From Glandiceps talaboti (taxonomy: Eukaryota; Hemichordata; Enteropneusta; Spengelidae): a DNA stretch of 64,000 bases. The DNA lies in contig NC_135567.1 of NCBI RefSeq assembly GCF_964340395.1, positions 2,593,109 to 2,657,108 of the forward strand, written 5' to 3'. The position numbers were made by a program, and so were the translations under genes. Position 1 is the stretch's first letter, and each line of letters opens with the position of its first letter. Below, in pieces: positions 1 through 12,697 of the stretch. Below the pieces are notes generated by a model. The model made no database searches and was not told where the DNA came from. It worked only from the letters and a program-made list of their open reading frames with translations.

Positions 1-1039
1 AACATATGCAAATTTGATTGAATGGCAACCATATTAGTAGTTTAAAATCAATATTTATGACATAACTAAAAACTATCATACATGGAGACTCCATTCAAGT
101 GTCTACCCCTTTTTTTATCAGGTACAAGCTTTCTTTTAAGATATTGACCTTTCACCTTGATAACCTTCAAGGTCAATTATCAAAATTCAGCCATTTATTG
201 CTTATTACACAACTATCACTTTGTCATATTTATTTGTTGCCAGTTTCTTTTAAATCATGTCCATCATTAATATAGCAGAAGACAAATATACACAAGGATA
301 ATTTTTATAGTGCTCATATAAATTTTTAATGAATGGTGGCCATATTTTGAGTAATAAATCAATATATTAAGTTGCATAACGTAAAAACTTCAATACAAAG
401 AACATCCATTCAAGTGTGTAAGCCCATATAATCACTTGCAAGTTCTGTTGAAAGAAAGTGACCTTTGACCCTGACCTGTTAGTTGAATTATCAAAATCAA
501 GCTGTGTCTTGCATAGAGTTTGTAGCATGTATGTTTAAAAGTAATGTAATGTAGAACAAGAGAAGCAGAGAAATGTAGAGTGCATGCATTACTTTTGGTG
601 TTTACATAACTTTTAATGAATATACCTGGACAATCATGATTTACTGCAAAAGTCAAAAGCTTTAATAAGTGGAGACTCCATTCACCTTTAAGAGTCTATC
701 CCTACATAACAATGTAGTTGGTGTAAACTTACTTTTCAGACCTCGACCTTTGACCATGAATTTTAATTTCCCGTTCAATTACCAAAATCCAGTCATTTCC
801 TTTATGTGACTGACACACTCTTTAGTATCACTTTGTTGTCACTAATTTGTTTTAAACCATTTCTACATTCAATCACAGAGGTAAATATTTGTTGCAACTA
901 ATTCCTGTTAAAACATGTCTCCATTCAGTGTCATAGGGGAGGGGAGGGTACCTAATCAGTAATACATATTAACCAATACCTAAACTGTATCTATTACACA
1001 TTACATGATTGTTTCTCGCTTTACAATTATCACCCCTAG

Positions 1040-1315
1040 CATGGATCTATAGCAGCACAACGGCCCTTTATACTTCCTCAACTCCCTGGGGAGCATACAT
1101 TCCATTACAGCCTTTTAAAGCATTCAAACTGCAACCTCTATCCTACCAGGTCCCCAATTATACAGCTGGGGTGACTGAAGCACATGCATGGTTCAAATCT
1201 TGCCCAAGGACTTTAGCCACTCAGAAACAAACGTCAGCGATGGGGCTCAATCCTGCAACCTGCAGATTCAAAGCCAGTCACTTCTGTAAGACCCAATTCT
1301 CTCCTCACAACTGAC
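1040..1315. repeat. Dispersed SINE/MITE-like element inside the duplication
   Basis: The stretch has a compact composition different from its surroundings, with 'CTGGGGTGACTGAAGCAC', 'GGTTCAAATCTTGCCC' and 'GATGGGGCTCAATCCTGCA'. It resembles short dispersed elements common in marine invertebrate genomes. 'GGTTCAAATC' resembles a tRNA-type B box, but I do not see a convincing A box or cloverleaf, so it is not called a tRNA. A second copy is at 33,200-33,475, within the other arm of the segmental duplication. The open frame through it is not conserved as a known protein. Confidence 0.4.
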
Positions 1316-1819
1316 AATTCATTTACTATATGCCATACGGTTGTCAGCAGCAAACATGAGGGGAACTAACTGTACATTTGCTTTAGGTAAATCCTGATAT
1401 CCAAAAGTGTTGTGAGGGAACATGTTGATGACACATCATTAATAACATGTAGAGGTAGTGAGTGAGGATACACAATTTACACTTGTTTTGTGGACAACTT
1501 TTAGAATTGTGAACTGAATGTCATCAGTTATATGTTCTGACAAAGACATTCGTCAAAATTGTACAATGTCTTAAGTTACAATAGAAACCAGTTAACCTAA
1601 AACAGAACAATGTGTGGTTCAACACAAAATCTTACTATGCTACAAATTTATCATCTAGGATGTCAACATTTATACTAGAATTACTACATTTCATCATCTA
1701 CAATGTAGAGAACCAAAATGTTATCAACATTGCTACGTAATTTTTCATAGGTTACCAATGTCTTAGATTGTCAACATACATGGAGTAACAATATATACTT
1801 AGTTGGTGATGATCTGCTT

Positions 1820-1996
1820 TAATATCTCATAGAAAGAAATGTACCACAAGTAGTAATGTTGGTAGGATTTTTTCTGTGACTGACAGTAAAATGTAGCAAT
1901 ATGAATATTATTTTTGTCATGACAGAATGCTGTGTTTCAGGACAACTGGATTCTATTGTATATAGTTTTAAAGATCAAAATTCATTTAAATAAACA
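1820..1996. repeat. Dispersed repeat with 'TAGTAATGTTGGTAGGATTTTT' core, copy 1
   Basis: The sequence from the TAATGTTGGTAGGAT motif to 'TATATAGTTTTAAA' recurs at 33,975-34,165, 37,744-37,895 and 62,205-62,350. The last two copies lie outside the main duplicated block, so this is a dispersed family. No coding potential is seen. Confidence 0.7.
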
Positions 1997-2004
1997 TTAT
2001 GGAG

Positions 2005-2600
2005 TGAAACGCACTGATGGAACAAGTTAAATTAGGAAGCCTTCAATAATTAAAAGGGGGGTATGGCCAGTGGAATTAGGAGCAGGGGGGGGGGGGGTTC
2101 ACCCTTTACAAATCGGTTCTTGGAGAAGGGTCATATTTTAGAAAATGGGATAGGGGAGGGTCACATTTTCCTTTGACTATCTATGTTGTTTAGTTTAGCA
2201 TTATTTTGTGATTTTGGCATCCTATCACTCCACATCATATGTAAACTACTTGTGAAATAACCTGTAGGTTGGCATTTAGTGACCACTCAAAAATTAAATT
2301 AATATTATTTTGATTGCAGACACTGTACTTTACATTGTTATTAGCTATGGTTATGAAATGATCAAAACAAGTTCACTTTTACTATATCATCCGTGTAACC
2401 ATGGTAATGAACAGTCCAGTGTTGCCAAAAATTAATGGCTTAGGTGTCGGGTTTGGTATCATAATATCACACCATGTCATCAAATCACTGCTGACATTGA
2501 CAACCATATGGCATATAGTAAATGAATTGTCAGTTGTGAGGAGAGGAGTGGGTCTTACAGAAGTAAAATGGGAACAGTTTGGTATATAGAAATCTATAGA
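2005..2600. repeat. Dispersed repeat D, copy without the inserted element
   Basis: From 'AACAAGTTAAATTAGGAAGCC' onward the sequence matches 37,905-37,980 and then 39,262-39,790. In the second copy a 1.27-kb inverted-repeat element sits in the middle. Here the two halves are contiguous apart from a G run (2,086-2,097). The small frame at 2,401-2,589 shows no domain. Confidence 0.65.
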
Positions 2601-2849
2601 TGTAGATACCGATGTAGGTTTGTATGAAATTCAAGATAAATACATTACTACTGAGGGGGTAAAAATTAATGTTTTACACTATAGATATCTATAGTTATAT
2701 ACAGTTATATACCAATCTAGGTTTGAATGTTACAAGAATGTTCATAAAGTATTAGAATTCAACCAGTAACCATGGTTAAAACACTATATTGATTCTATAA
2801 GTCAAAAAAAGAGGTAATACAGACAACTCATAACAAAGATATTTTGAAA

Positions 2850-3195
2850 GACTGATTGCCTTGACATTTGATGGGACATACCATAGGGCATGTAGATGGA
2901 AAATTGTTCAAATGAAAATGATTGCATCAGAGATGTGTGGTTTTGGGTCAAAAATCTATAATACCAAAACTACTGAGCAGATTAACCTGTAATGTGATAG
3001 GAGTAAGATTAGGGGTGTTAATTTAAGAATTGCTGGTGAAGTAATGGTCCTATCAGTGATATGCAAATTAGGTCTGGTGGGAACGTACTTAGGAGTGTTT
3101 AGATTTAGAAGTACTGATGATATGCTGATTTTATCAGCGATATGCAAATTAGAGCATAAAAATGTGTCTTTTGTGGGTGGAGCAGGGGAGTCCGC
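2850..3195 (+). repeat. Internal fragment of the TAGCACAACTG element family
   Basis: The phrases 'GATTGCC..GAxATTTG', 'ACTACTGAGCAGATT' and two copies of 'ATATGCAAATTAG' match the body of the full-length copies at 6,238-7,668 and 37,983-39,260. Neither terminus is present. Open frames on both strands are by-products. Confidence 0.6.
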
Positions 3196-5055
3196 TATCA
3201 CAAATATCATAACCTCCCTAAACTGAATGATTGGCACATAGTTATATGATGTGTTACAATAAAACTCAATGATTCCTGTGTGCAATTATTTCTGATAAAC
3301 AAAGGTTAGCTGAATTCAAAGACTGTTTGTTTTACACATATCAATACTATAATATTAGTAATACTACAAGTGACAATGGAATTAACAAGTTATTTTTATA
3401 TATTTTTCTACCAAGGTTATATTCTAGATTTTTTGTGTAATGATTTCAAAACCCACACATTCTCAGCAAACAGAACAGCACAAGTCTGTATTTTTGCCAT
3501 TTACACAGCTTTTCTAGTCCATTCACAGGGAAAACGTAGCCTCAGATTGTTATCCACATTTGCTATTCATGTTGTCATCATTACAATTTGAATACATGCT
3601 AAGATATAGATATTCTTAGAAGCCAAAAGATCAATGTCATTTTAATGAACAACCTATAATTCAATAAGTTTAACTTTGGCTAACTTCAATAAACAATCTT
3701 TTCCCCCAAATAATGATGAAACAATTTTGTATGTTCCTATAATCTCAACAGGACTTCTATGTGACTTGTCTTTAATTTCCAATATTTTCAGAAATTACAA
3801 AACTTAACATCAAACCAAAGATGTTCACTGCTAGTCACAATCGTTTATGACATCCCATATCAAGTGTACAAATGCACCAGTTACATTATTCTATTTTAAT
3901 TAGCATCCCAGTGAGGTATCTCTAAATGCAATAAGTCTGTAAATAGTGTTGTCAGTGTGAAGTAAAAGGTTCAATTGTCATGAATTACAGTTATTGATAA
4001 TTACAGTTGGGACAGCCTCATTACACTGTTAGCTGTGACAACATTGTTTACAAATGGACTACAGTTAGAGGGTCCACATGCTAACCTTACAATTAAAGTG
4101 GTGTTATTTTACACTGGATATGGATGATATTAATAATTAGATCCAATTGTAAATAGTATTAAAAAGCAAAATTAATTGAAAGGAAATTTGTGGAGTCAAA
4201 CCCAGTGATAGTCTGGATGCCAAACTATGGTTTCTAACCCTAACCACAGTCTGGTCAAAGTCCCTTAATCAGCACACATTCCTGTGCTCCCTCATACAGC
4301 GTTCATATAAACATGATTATGTTGTTGAGTCCCCAAGTGATTTAGTTTAAATTCTACTGGTGGTGGAGTCCTGGTTGGACATTGGACATTGTAAAAAAGC
4401 TGTATCAAATTAATATTTAATGAGCAGTGATGACACCCCTTTATTACTAGTGGTATGTGCTGTTCATGATTTACTCACAATGGGGTTGAGCCATAATTAA
4501 CATCTTTCGTCAGAGCCTTCACTATACTGTGAGTGAAGGTATAAATCATAAAGATACTGTATAGGAACTAGACTAACCCACTGATGAAACAAGTTAAATT
4601 AGAACAGTCCAGTATGGTATATTCAACGTGTTGTGTTCTTAGGATGTAGGTATTAGTATTATCTGTCAATACAGGGATACGATATCTTTCATGTAGTCCT
4701 AGTCAACACTTTTAGTTCACACTCTGTCAGAGATGACAAACCTTTCAACAATTGTGTCTGTTGTGATTTATTATTATAGTCCTTTTTATTAAGTCTTTCA
4801 TCCAAAGTTTTGGTTAATTTAACAAACACCTACAGGTAGATTCTCCATCGTGATTAATACACATTGATGATACTGACACCACAGGTCTTGCCTTCTCCTT
4901 TTGACATCCTATCTGAGCCAACCTCTTCCCAAAAATGATGTCTTCCTTTGAATTCAATACTCTTTGTTACTTCTTGACCAACTGAAATAAAGAGAATGAT
5001 TGATCGAAATTTAAAACAATCTGTTCAAGTGCTAAAGAACACTCATTAGATCTTT
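3196..5055. other. No gene recognised; AT-rich non-coding sequence
   Basis: I find no domain, no convincing exon with paired splice signals and no RNA gene. Short scraps near 4,190 and 4,570 ('GTGGAGTCAAACCCA', 'GAAACAAGTTAAATTAG') belong to dispersed repeat D. In the other arm of the duplication this roughly 3-kb interval is absent: 'GTGCTAAAGAACACTCATT' directly follows block A there (34,170). Confidence 0.6.
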
Positions 5056-5056
5056 T

Positions 5057-5098
5057 AGCACAACTGAACTGATAAGGTTCAATAGTGCATCACTTTTT

Positions 5099-5154
<56 letters not shown>

Positions 5155-5640
5155 GTGTGTGTAAACAACTTGAAGTCAAAACCCGCTTGACTGATTGCCA
5201 TGATATTTGGTGGGTATATTACCTTAATATGTGTCTAGTTTGGAAATTGTTCAAGTCAAAATGATCACATCATTACTGTGATTTGGGTAAACAAATGTGA
5301 TTTTTGTTCAATAAACTTAAACTCACAAACTACTAGGCAGATATGTCTAAATATTGGTGGGAACATTCTTATAGGTGTTTAGATTTAAGAATTTTTCACA
5401 ACATGATGATTCCATCAGTAATATGCAAATTAGGGCTAAAATGTATCTTTTTGGTCAACAGTCTTTAAGTCCAAAACATCTGAGCAGATTGGGCAGAAAT
5501 TTAATGGGGATTAATTGCATCTAGGAGTGTATAGATAAAGCAAATTATTAAGCACATAATGATCTCATCAGTGATATGCAATTTAGATTTAAAAATGATG
5601 TAAAGTTCTACATAGTGATACAACAACACATATTAGAGAA
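5057..5640 (+). repeat. TAGCACAACTG element, 3'-truncated copy
   Basis: It starts with the family's left end (TTTTAGCACAACTGAACTG...GGTTCA), passes a (GT)n tract at 5,101-5,161 and continues into the family body, but lacks the family's right end. The leader 'GTGCTAAAGAACACTCATT' before it is shared with the copy at 34,193, tying the two to the same duplication. Confidence 0.65.
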
Positions 5641-6237
5641 ATCTACAATATCTCAAAAGTGAAAGTTAAATTAATGACATAACAACCTTAGTAACCCTAT
5701 ACATATTAGATACACATAGATTTAAAACTGACTTTCATCTCAAACCACTGAAGAAACAGTGGCCTGACTTTTCAGTCCTAGTACAAAGCTAAATACACGT
5801 AACCCAATAATTCATGTATCTGATAAAAAATGGATATCTCTTCCATTTCCAAACATTCCTCTTCCATTGTGTATAGCTCTATTTATATTCCTATAGTGTA
5901 ACTCCACACAACCATACAAACATATGAGCCACATGCACGATTTCCATTCAAAGATTGACCTGTATCACATAGTCACTGGCTTCAATATCTTGCCTTATGA
6001 GAATGTCAGTCGAGCAGAAATCAGTGTAGAATATTTTATTTTCACTGGCATCACCATTAAAAATGTTAATAAACGGTAATAAACATATTTTAGAATTTCA
6101 CTGATAATGTGTGTGTCAAGTGCAGTTTCTTGTTCTACTCCTTAAAACATGTTGATACCCTGTATTTGGCTTGTCAACACAGCTTGTATATGTGTGTAAA
6201 GTGCACTGTTATAATGCAAATTAGGGCTAAAAAACAT
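5640..6237. other. No gene recognised
   Basis: AT-rich sequence between two members of the inverted-repeat family. I see no coding, RNA or tandem structure. Confidence 0.5.
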
Positions 6238-6293
6238 GATTTTTAGCACAACTGAACTGAGGTTCAGTAGAGCTATAGGGATCGCCTGGCGAC

Positions 6294-6332
<39 letters not shown>

Positions 6333-7668
6333 GTGTGTGTGTGTGTGTGTGTATGTGTGTAAACAACTTAAAGTCAAAAATTGCTGAACCAATTGCCATG
6401 ATATTTGGTGGGTCCATTACCTTGGGTGTCTGGTTGGGAAATTGTTCAAATCAAAATGATCGCATTACAGGTGTGTGATTTGGGTCAACAAATGTGATTT
6501 TTGGTCAAAAAACTTAAACTCAGAAACTACTGGGCAGATTGGTGCGAAATTTGGTGGGAAGATTCTTTAGGGGGTGTAAAGTAAGATTTGTTCATGACAT
6601 GATGATTCCATCAGTGATATGCAAATTAGGGCTAAAAATGTGTCTTTTTGGTTAAAAATCTATAATTCCAAAACTACTGAGCAGATTGGGCTGAAATTTG
6701 ATGGGGATGCATCTAGGGATGTATGGACGAAGATGTATTAAGCATACAATGATTCCATGAGTGATATGCAAATTAGGTGTAAGAATGTTCATTTTTGGTC
6801 AAAAACTTATATCTCAAAAAGTACTTGGTCAATGAGTCTGAAACTTGGCGAGATGTTTCTGAAACTGTTATTCTGCAGATTTTCTTCAAAATATTTGGAC
6901 AAAATTGGCCCTAGCGACCATGACCACGCCCTTTAGCAACAACCAAATGGCAGTATATTTTGGTCAAATAACAACATCATCTGGTAGGCAAGTGAGTAAA
7001 CATTCAAAAAATGTGTGCAAATACCCTAGCAACCATGACCACGCCCATAGCAACAGCCAAACAGTGGTGTATTTCACAAAGATAACAACAGGGTTTAATA
7101 GACAATTGAATAAACATTCAAAAAATGTATGTAAATTTGCATAGCAACAAGACCACACCCATAGCAACAGCCAAATAATCACGTATTTTGCAAAGATAAC
7201 AACAGGAATAGAAAGACAAATGAATAAACATTCAAAAAATGTATACAAATACCCTAGTAACCATGACCACGCCCATAGCAACAGCCAAACGGTGGTGTAT
7301 TTCACAAAGATAACAATGGGGTTTAATAGACAATTGAATAAACATTCAAAAAATGTATTTAAATTTGCCTAGCAACAAGACCATGCCCATAGCAGCAGCC
7401 AAATGATCACGTGTATTGCAAAGACAATATCAGGAATTCATACACAAGTGAACAAAAACATACATAAATGTATGCAAATATATCTAACAACATGACCACG
7501 CCCATAGCAACAGCCAAATGATAGCATTTATCGTAAAGATAGCAACATGGTTGGATAGGCAACTGGATAGTTATTCAGCAAATGAACACCTATTGTTAGC
7601 ATGGACTAGCATATGGATAAACATTTAAAACTGTACAGTTGTGCTACAACGCCATTGGCGGTATTTTT
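6238..7668 (+). mobile_element. Full-length non-autonomous inverted-repeat element (TAGCACAACTG family)
   Basis: The left end TAGCACAACTG is the reverse complement of CAGTTGTGCTA near the right end (about 7,637-7,647), giving 11-bp inverted termini. The right end continues with 'CAATGCCATTGGCGGTATTT'-like sequence in all copies. After the left end come (CTGT)n and (GT)n tracts (6,296-6,358) and a body of diverged tandem units. From 6,923 to about 7,550 the motif ACCACGCCC recurs every 114-115 bp (6,923, 7,038, 7,152, 7,266, 7,380, 7,495, some with one change). No transposase is encoded. Other copies are at 34,193, 35,408, 37,983 and, inverted, 56,304. Confidence 0.75.
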
Positions 7669-7779
7669 TAGTTGAAATGCCAGTCATGCAAAAAGAGTAT
7701 ACATAAATTATTGCTTTATTGATCTAATTAAACCATGAGAATTTTTATGGGGTACTTGACATAATGTAACAATTGTGTG

Positions 7780-7925
7780 TGAATGGAACTGGAATTAATC
7801 TCTCCCTGAGGTTGCTTGAAAACTGTGCCTACATTTGTACCTAACTTGAACACTGAACTACATTGTGGTTCAAGGTAAAATGCCTGTCTGTCTGTCTGTC
7901 TGTCTGTCTTTCTGTCTTTCTGTCT
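7780..7925. repeat. Dispersed repeat with (CTGT)n tail, copy 1
   Basis: 'GAGGTTGCTTG', 'ACCTAACTT.AACACTGAACTACA' and 'CAAGGT.AAATGCCTGTCTG' recur in the same order at 49,610-49,755. The tetranucleotide tract opens a spurious frame on the minus strand. Confidence 0.6.
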
Positions 7926-9640
7926 TCTTGAGGTGTGGTATGTCATGTCATTCTGCTACTACTACTACTGGATATTAAGTTTTGTTTCATTTCATTCTCA
8001 CTGTCTCAGTCTTACACAGATAGATTTGTAATATATGCATTGTGTAGTACAGGATGTACATGAGGATGAGGCCAAATAAAAATAATTGTTTGGTTCCGGT
8101 TGCCCGACCCCATCTAGCTTTCACTGCAGAACCTAAACTTTTTTTTACGTATTCGAGAAAAAATAATAAAGTCGCAAAAACTGTGAAGTCTCACGTGAAA
8201 TAATGAACCCGGAATCTGACATAAACTTAAAAAGACAAAATAAAACTGTTCTTCTAATCTGTTATGGCTGTACATCTGATAGGAAGAAATAAACAACACA
8301 GAGAAAATTTGGAAAACAATGGAAAACCAGAACTAGACACACATAGAGAAAAAAAAATATTCTAAAATAATAAATCTATCTACTCCATCTTGAATGTAAC
8401 CGGAACCATACAACTCAGTCCCAATAGATGATAGGGGCACTCAGTCTCAGTTAATGTTATTTATTTGGATGATAGGGCACTCCCAGTTATACTATAGATA
8501 ATCTTGTTGTAGTATACATAGTTGATAGAGTACGTGTTGTGTAAATTGGCCATGAATTGACACTTCATCTCAGGTCACTAGTAAACTTTGTAAAGTTACT
8601 GGTGGTAAAGTCTAACAGATGGTGACTTGATCAGACAGGTTTAATACTAGTGTACCCAAGGTAACACACAGACTGCAACCAAAGGATCCTACAAAATTAT
8701 CAACAGACTGTTCTGTGAAACGATCCTGAGTTGATGCTCCATCTCAGGTCACTAGTAAAGTTACTGGTGGTAAGGTTTAGTCAAACAGGTGGTGACTTGA
8801 TACATGTAGGTATTCCTGGCTGTATATTTGTACTTAACACATCTTTATTAGGTTCCAGTCAAAATACTAGTGAGAGCAATTATTACCCATCCTCAGAGCT
8901 ATTCCATAGACTTGTTACTTGCATGGGTTTTTACATACAGAGTATTTTATAATTATGCTAATTATTCAAAACTCATTTTTAGCCCTACAAGTAGATTTCT
9001 CTAGACTTTTGATATGTTGTTCAGTATAAAATTCTGATCAAGATGCACTAAAATAATTTCTGTTGCAGTTAGTTTAAGGTAAGGCCAAAATTTTCACTAG
9101 ATTGACTTGACACTGCAACACACTGTAACCCAAAGGATCCAAATACTAAATAACACTACATCTTTAATGTGTCCAGTGTTGTCCATCGCCAATGCCACCA
9201 ACACTGAAATGCATTCATATTGAAATCTCCATCCATCTCTTAATGTTCTTAACTGTGAAGGTTAAATTTATACAAGCATACACATGTATCTCTTGATCTC
9301 CACCACACCCTTCTCACTCTCTCTTGGTCTTCAGTGGCCTCCTGTCAAACATTTGGTAACACTAACTCTGATGATCAGTGACTGTCCAATCTTGTAGAAC
9401 ATTCACCAAGACAAGGATATGACCAATACTGAAATCCATTCATATTGAGATCTTCATCTCTAAATGTTCTCAACAGTGAAGGTCAAATTCATGACCTCAG
9501 CAGTCTCTGTTTTGCTTGTATATTAGGTCATACAAAGTGCATTTTGTTCTCAGACCTTGGCTGGTTAATACACACACAATACACATTTGTTCCCAGACCT
9601 CACCTAGTTAATACTATAGTACAATGCACATTTTGTTCTC
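7926..9640. repeat. Left copy of segmental duplication, block C
   Basis: The sequence matches 41,043-42,755 nearly continuously in the same orientation, with small indels such as a C tract at 41,217-41,227. Both copies run straight into the 45-bp minisatellite. Within the block, 'CTCAGGTCACTAGTAAA' occurs twice (about 8,571 and 8,741), a local duplication of about 170 bp. No gene is recognised. Confidence 0.85.
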
Positions 9641-10920
9641 AAACCTTCACTGGTTAATAAGATATCCAATATATATTTCGTACTTGGACCTTCACTGGTT
9701 AATAAGATATCCAATATATATTTCGTACTTGGACCTTCACTGGTTAATAAGATATCCAATATATATTTTGTACTTAGACCTTCACTGGTTAATAAGATAT
9801 CCAATATATATTTCGTACTTGGACCTTCACTGGTTACTAAGATATCTAATATATATTTTGTACTTAGACCTTCACTGGTTAATAAGATATCCAATATATA
9901 TTTCGTACTTGGACCTTCACTGGTTACTAAGATATCTAATATATAGTTTGTACTTAGACCTTCACTGGTTAATAAGATATCCAATATATATTTTGTACTT
10001 GGACCTTCACTGGTTAATAAGATTTCCAATATATATTTTGTACTTAGACCTTCACTGGTTAATAAGATATACAATATATATTTTGTACTTAGACCTTCAC
10101 TGGTTACTAAGATTTCCAATATATATTTTGTACTTAGACCTTCACTGGTTAATAAGATTTCCAATATATATTTTGTACTTAGACCTTCACTGGTTAATAA
10201 GATTTCCAATATATATTTTGTACTTAGACCTTCACTGGTTACTAAGATATCTAATATATATTTTGTACTTAGACCTTCACTGGTTAATAAGATTTCCAAT
10301 ATATATTTTGTACTTAGACCTTCACTGGTTACTAAGATATCCAATATATATTTTGTACTTAGACCTTCACTGGTTAATAAGATATCCAATATATATTTTG
10401 TACTTAGACCTTCACTGGTTAATAAGATTTCCAATATATATTTTGTACTTAGACCTTCACTGGTTAATAAGATTTCCAATATATATTTTGTACTTAGACC
10501 TTCACTGGTTAATAAGATTTCCAATATATATTTTGTACTTAGACCTTCACTGGTTACTAAGATATCTAATATATATTTTGTACTTAGACCTTCACTGGTT
10601 AATAAGATTTCCAATATATATTTTGTACTTAGACCTTCACTGGTTACTAAGATATCCAATATATATTTTGTACTTAGACCTTCACTGGTTAATAAGATTT
10701 CCAATATATATTTTGTACTTAGACCTTCACTGGTTAATAAGATTTCCAATATATATTTTGTACTTAGACCTTCACTGGTTACTAAGATATCCAATATATA
10801 TTTTGTACTTGGACCTTCACTGGTTAATAAGATATACAACATATATTTTGTACTTAGACCTTCACTGGTTAATAAGATTTCCAATATATATTTTGTACTC
10901 AGACCTTCACTGGTTACATC
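9640..10920. repeat. 45-bp minisatellite, about 28 units
   Basis: The unit has the order TTCACTGGTTAATAAGAT, then TTCCAATATATA, then TTTTGTACTTAGACC. Because 45 is divisible by 3, one stop-free frame on each strand stays open for more than 420 codons (15-residue cycles such as GLSTKYILEILLTSE on the minus strand). The recurrent variants (TAT/TTT, AATAAG/ACTAAG, TAG/TGG) change the encoded residue on both strands. That argues against selection on either protein. There is no start context, signal peptide or splice evidence. Confidence 0.95.
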
Positions 10921-12690
10921 TTACAATAATTCAAAATATATCAAATAAAACCTTTAATTATTGAGAATTTAATCAGAAATGTTTGTATTATTGTATTCAT
11001 AATTATGCTTCAAATGAGTACTTGTGTCACCAAGGTAGCACATTCCTTTTATGGAATGAAGTTGGTCATCCCCTAAAGAAAGCATGCCTATATTGGGTTC
11101 TTCAATAATACAAAACCTCTGTACTGAGTCAGCAAATGTCAGTTTCTACATTTCATATTTTTTTCAAAGTAAATTGCTTCTAATGATGAAGTCAATTGTT
11201 GACAAAATCACAAGTTTACAATTTGACCAATGTTAGCTTACAAGTGGTATATTAGATGGTTGATCTTGAGTGTGCTCTCTCAACACACTTTGTGTTTTGA
11301 AAGACATAGTCAAGATCAATCAGGAAAATACAAATCTAAGACCTACTTTACTGCAAGTTGAATTTAACATACACAAGGAAATCATTGTAATTTATTTGCT
11401 ATTAATTTCAAATTTGCCATTGAATTCAGGGCTTGCCCTGCCTGACCGTAGCTGGCATGCGCTATGTACCACTGTTTATATATGTAAGTTACAGATACTA
11501 AAATAGACTTTGTGAATATATTCATAGCAACCAGATATTTATTTCCCCTGATGTTGTAAACGTAATTTTGTCAAGATATGACTCATACAGTATTTGTAGT
11601 TGATATGATATAATCATCTGATGTATGGATAATGAACCAATATGGTAGCCTAGGTATAGACTATGTAGAGAATAGTAGACACATTCACTTGTACAGATAG
11701 TGTATGTATGTATATATGTATAATTGTGTCTGTCTGTCTGTCTGTCTGCATGTTAACTTTAGGGGTAACATGTGTACAACAAATAAAGCAAACGAGATCT
11801 ATTTTCCTTTCAAAATAATAACTATTTTATTCAACATTCTTGGTAACTATGGTAACTATGAAGTAGAAATTTCAGAGTGTTGTTACCTTTGTATTAAAGT
11901 AAACTATAATGTGGAATTAAAAGTATCAAATTAAAAAAAATGTGTAAAAATAAAATATCCTCTTCAAAATAATGCAATGAATGGTTCACTTCATAACCAA
12001 GTTATCTCCTGAAATTGTCTCCCATATAATTTTATTTATTATTGACATACATTGTATTGCCAGTGTACGGTACAGTATCATTGAACTTTTTGTAAAATAG
12101 GTTGAATTCTTTCCAGTCATTTATGATCACTAAAAGGTACTTCAACATCGTTGAGTCGTTAGTAGGTGTGTGGTGTCCTGGTTCATGCCCCAAATATAGT
12201 GAACAAACAGAGAAAAATTAGTGTCCTGGTCCCTACCCAAATACAAGAAACATCTAGAAAAATTAGTGTCCTGGTCCCTGCCCCAGATACAGTGAACAAA
12301 CAGAGACCTTTTCGATTCAAGCTCAGGGTCATTGTCAAAATTCAAGGTCTACTTAATTTGTTGGACTTTTAAGTTTTATCGAAACATTCATTGAAACCTT
12401 TCCGTATACTTTCATCAGATATGACCAGTAGAGCTGTAAGATGGTCAAGGAAATAGCCAAACATAAAATATTTCCGTAAAACATGAAAAAAGTACATATG
12501 AAGTTGTTTTGTAACAAACAGCTGTTACCAAGACAACTGCTGTCAATATCCCCAATTATACCAAAGTGTTAATATACTAATCTGAAAGTGCTATTGATAT
12601 AATGTAAGTGTTTGTATATAGGGTTTTGGGGACAAGTAATTCACTGATTATATGATCCTCTCAATCCAAGGTCAAGGTCATCTGTTTGTA
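10921..12690. other. No gene recognised; non-repetitive sequence
   Basis: A short (CTGT)n tract lies near 11,728-11,748. At 12,166-12,310 'AGTGTCCTGGTCCCTGCCC..ATACA' recurs three times as a small diverged tandem repeat of about 50-60 bp. No domain, paired splice signals or RNA gene are seen. Confidence 0.5.
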
Positions 12691-12697
12691 ATTATTA

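Larger units (their letters stand above)
1..2000. repeat. Left copy of segmental duplication, block A
   Basis: This block matches 32,148-34,167 in the same orientation almost base for base, with scattered substitutions and short indels. The shared stretch includes non-repetitive-looking sequence (1,320-1,820) as well as repeat-derived parts, so it looks like duplicated genomic DNA rather than one repeat family. Positions 1-960 are themselves built of three diverged units of about 310 bp, each with an 'ATGGCAACCAT'- or 'GGTGGCCATATT'-like start and a 'GACCTTTGACC' core. Open frames inside it have no recognisable domain. Confidence 0.85.

Noticed and set aside
1180-1310. tRNA gene suggested by a GGTTCAAATC B-box-like word
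   Set aside because: No matching A box at the right distance and no cloverleaf could be folded by eye.
6142-6478. Thr-Asp-Arg-Gln and Ser-Val-Cys-Leu frames
   Set aside because: They are the (CTGT)n and (GT)n tracts in the left part of an inverted-repeat element.
9604-10964. Open frames of 426 and 446 codons on opposite strands
   Set aside because: They follow from a 45-bp repeat (divisible by 3) lacking stops. Variants change residues on both strands, so there is no sign of protein-level selection.
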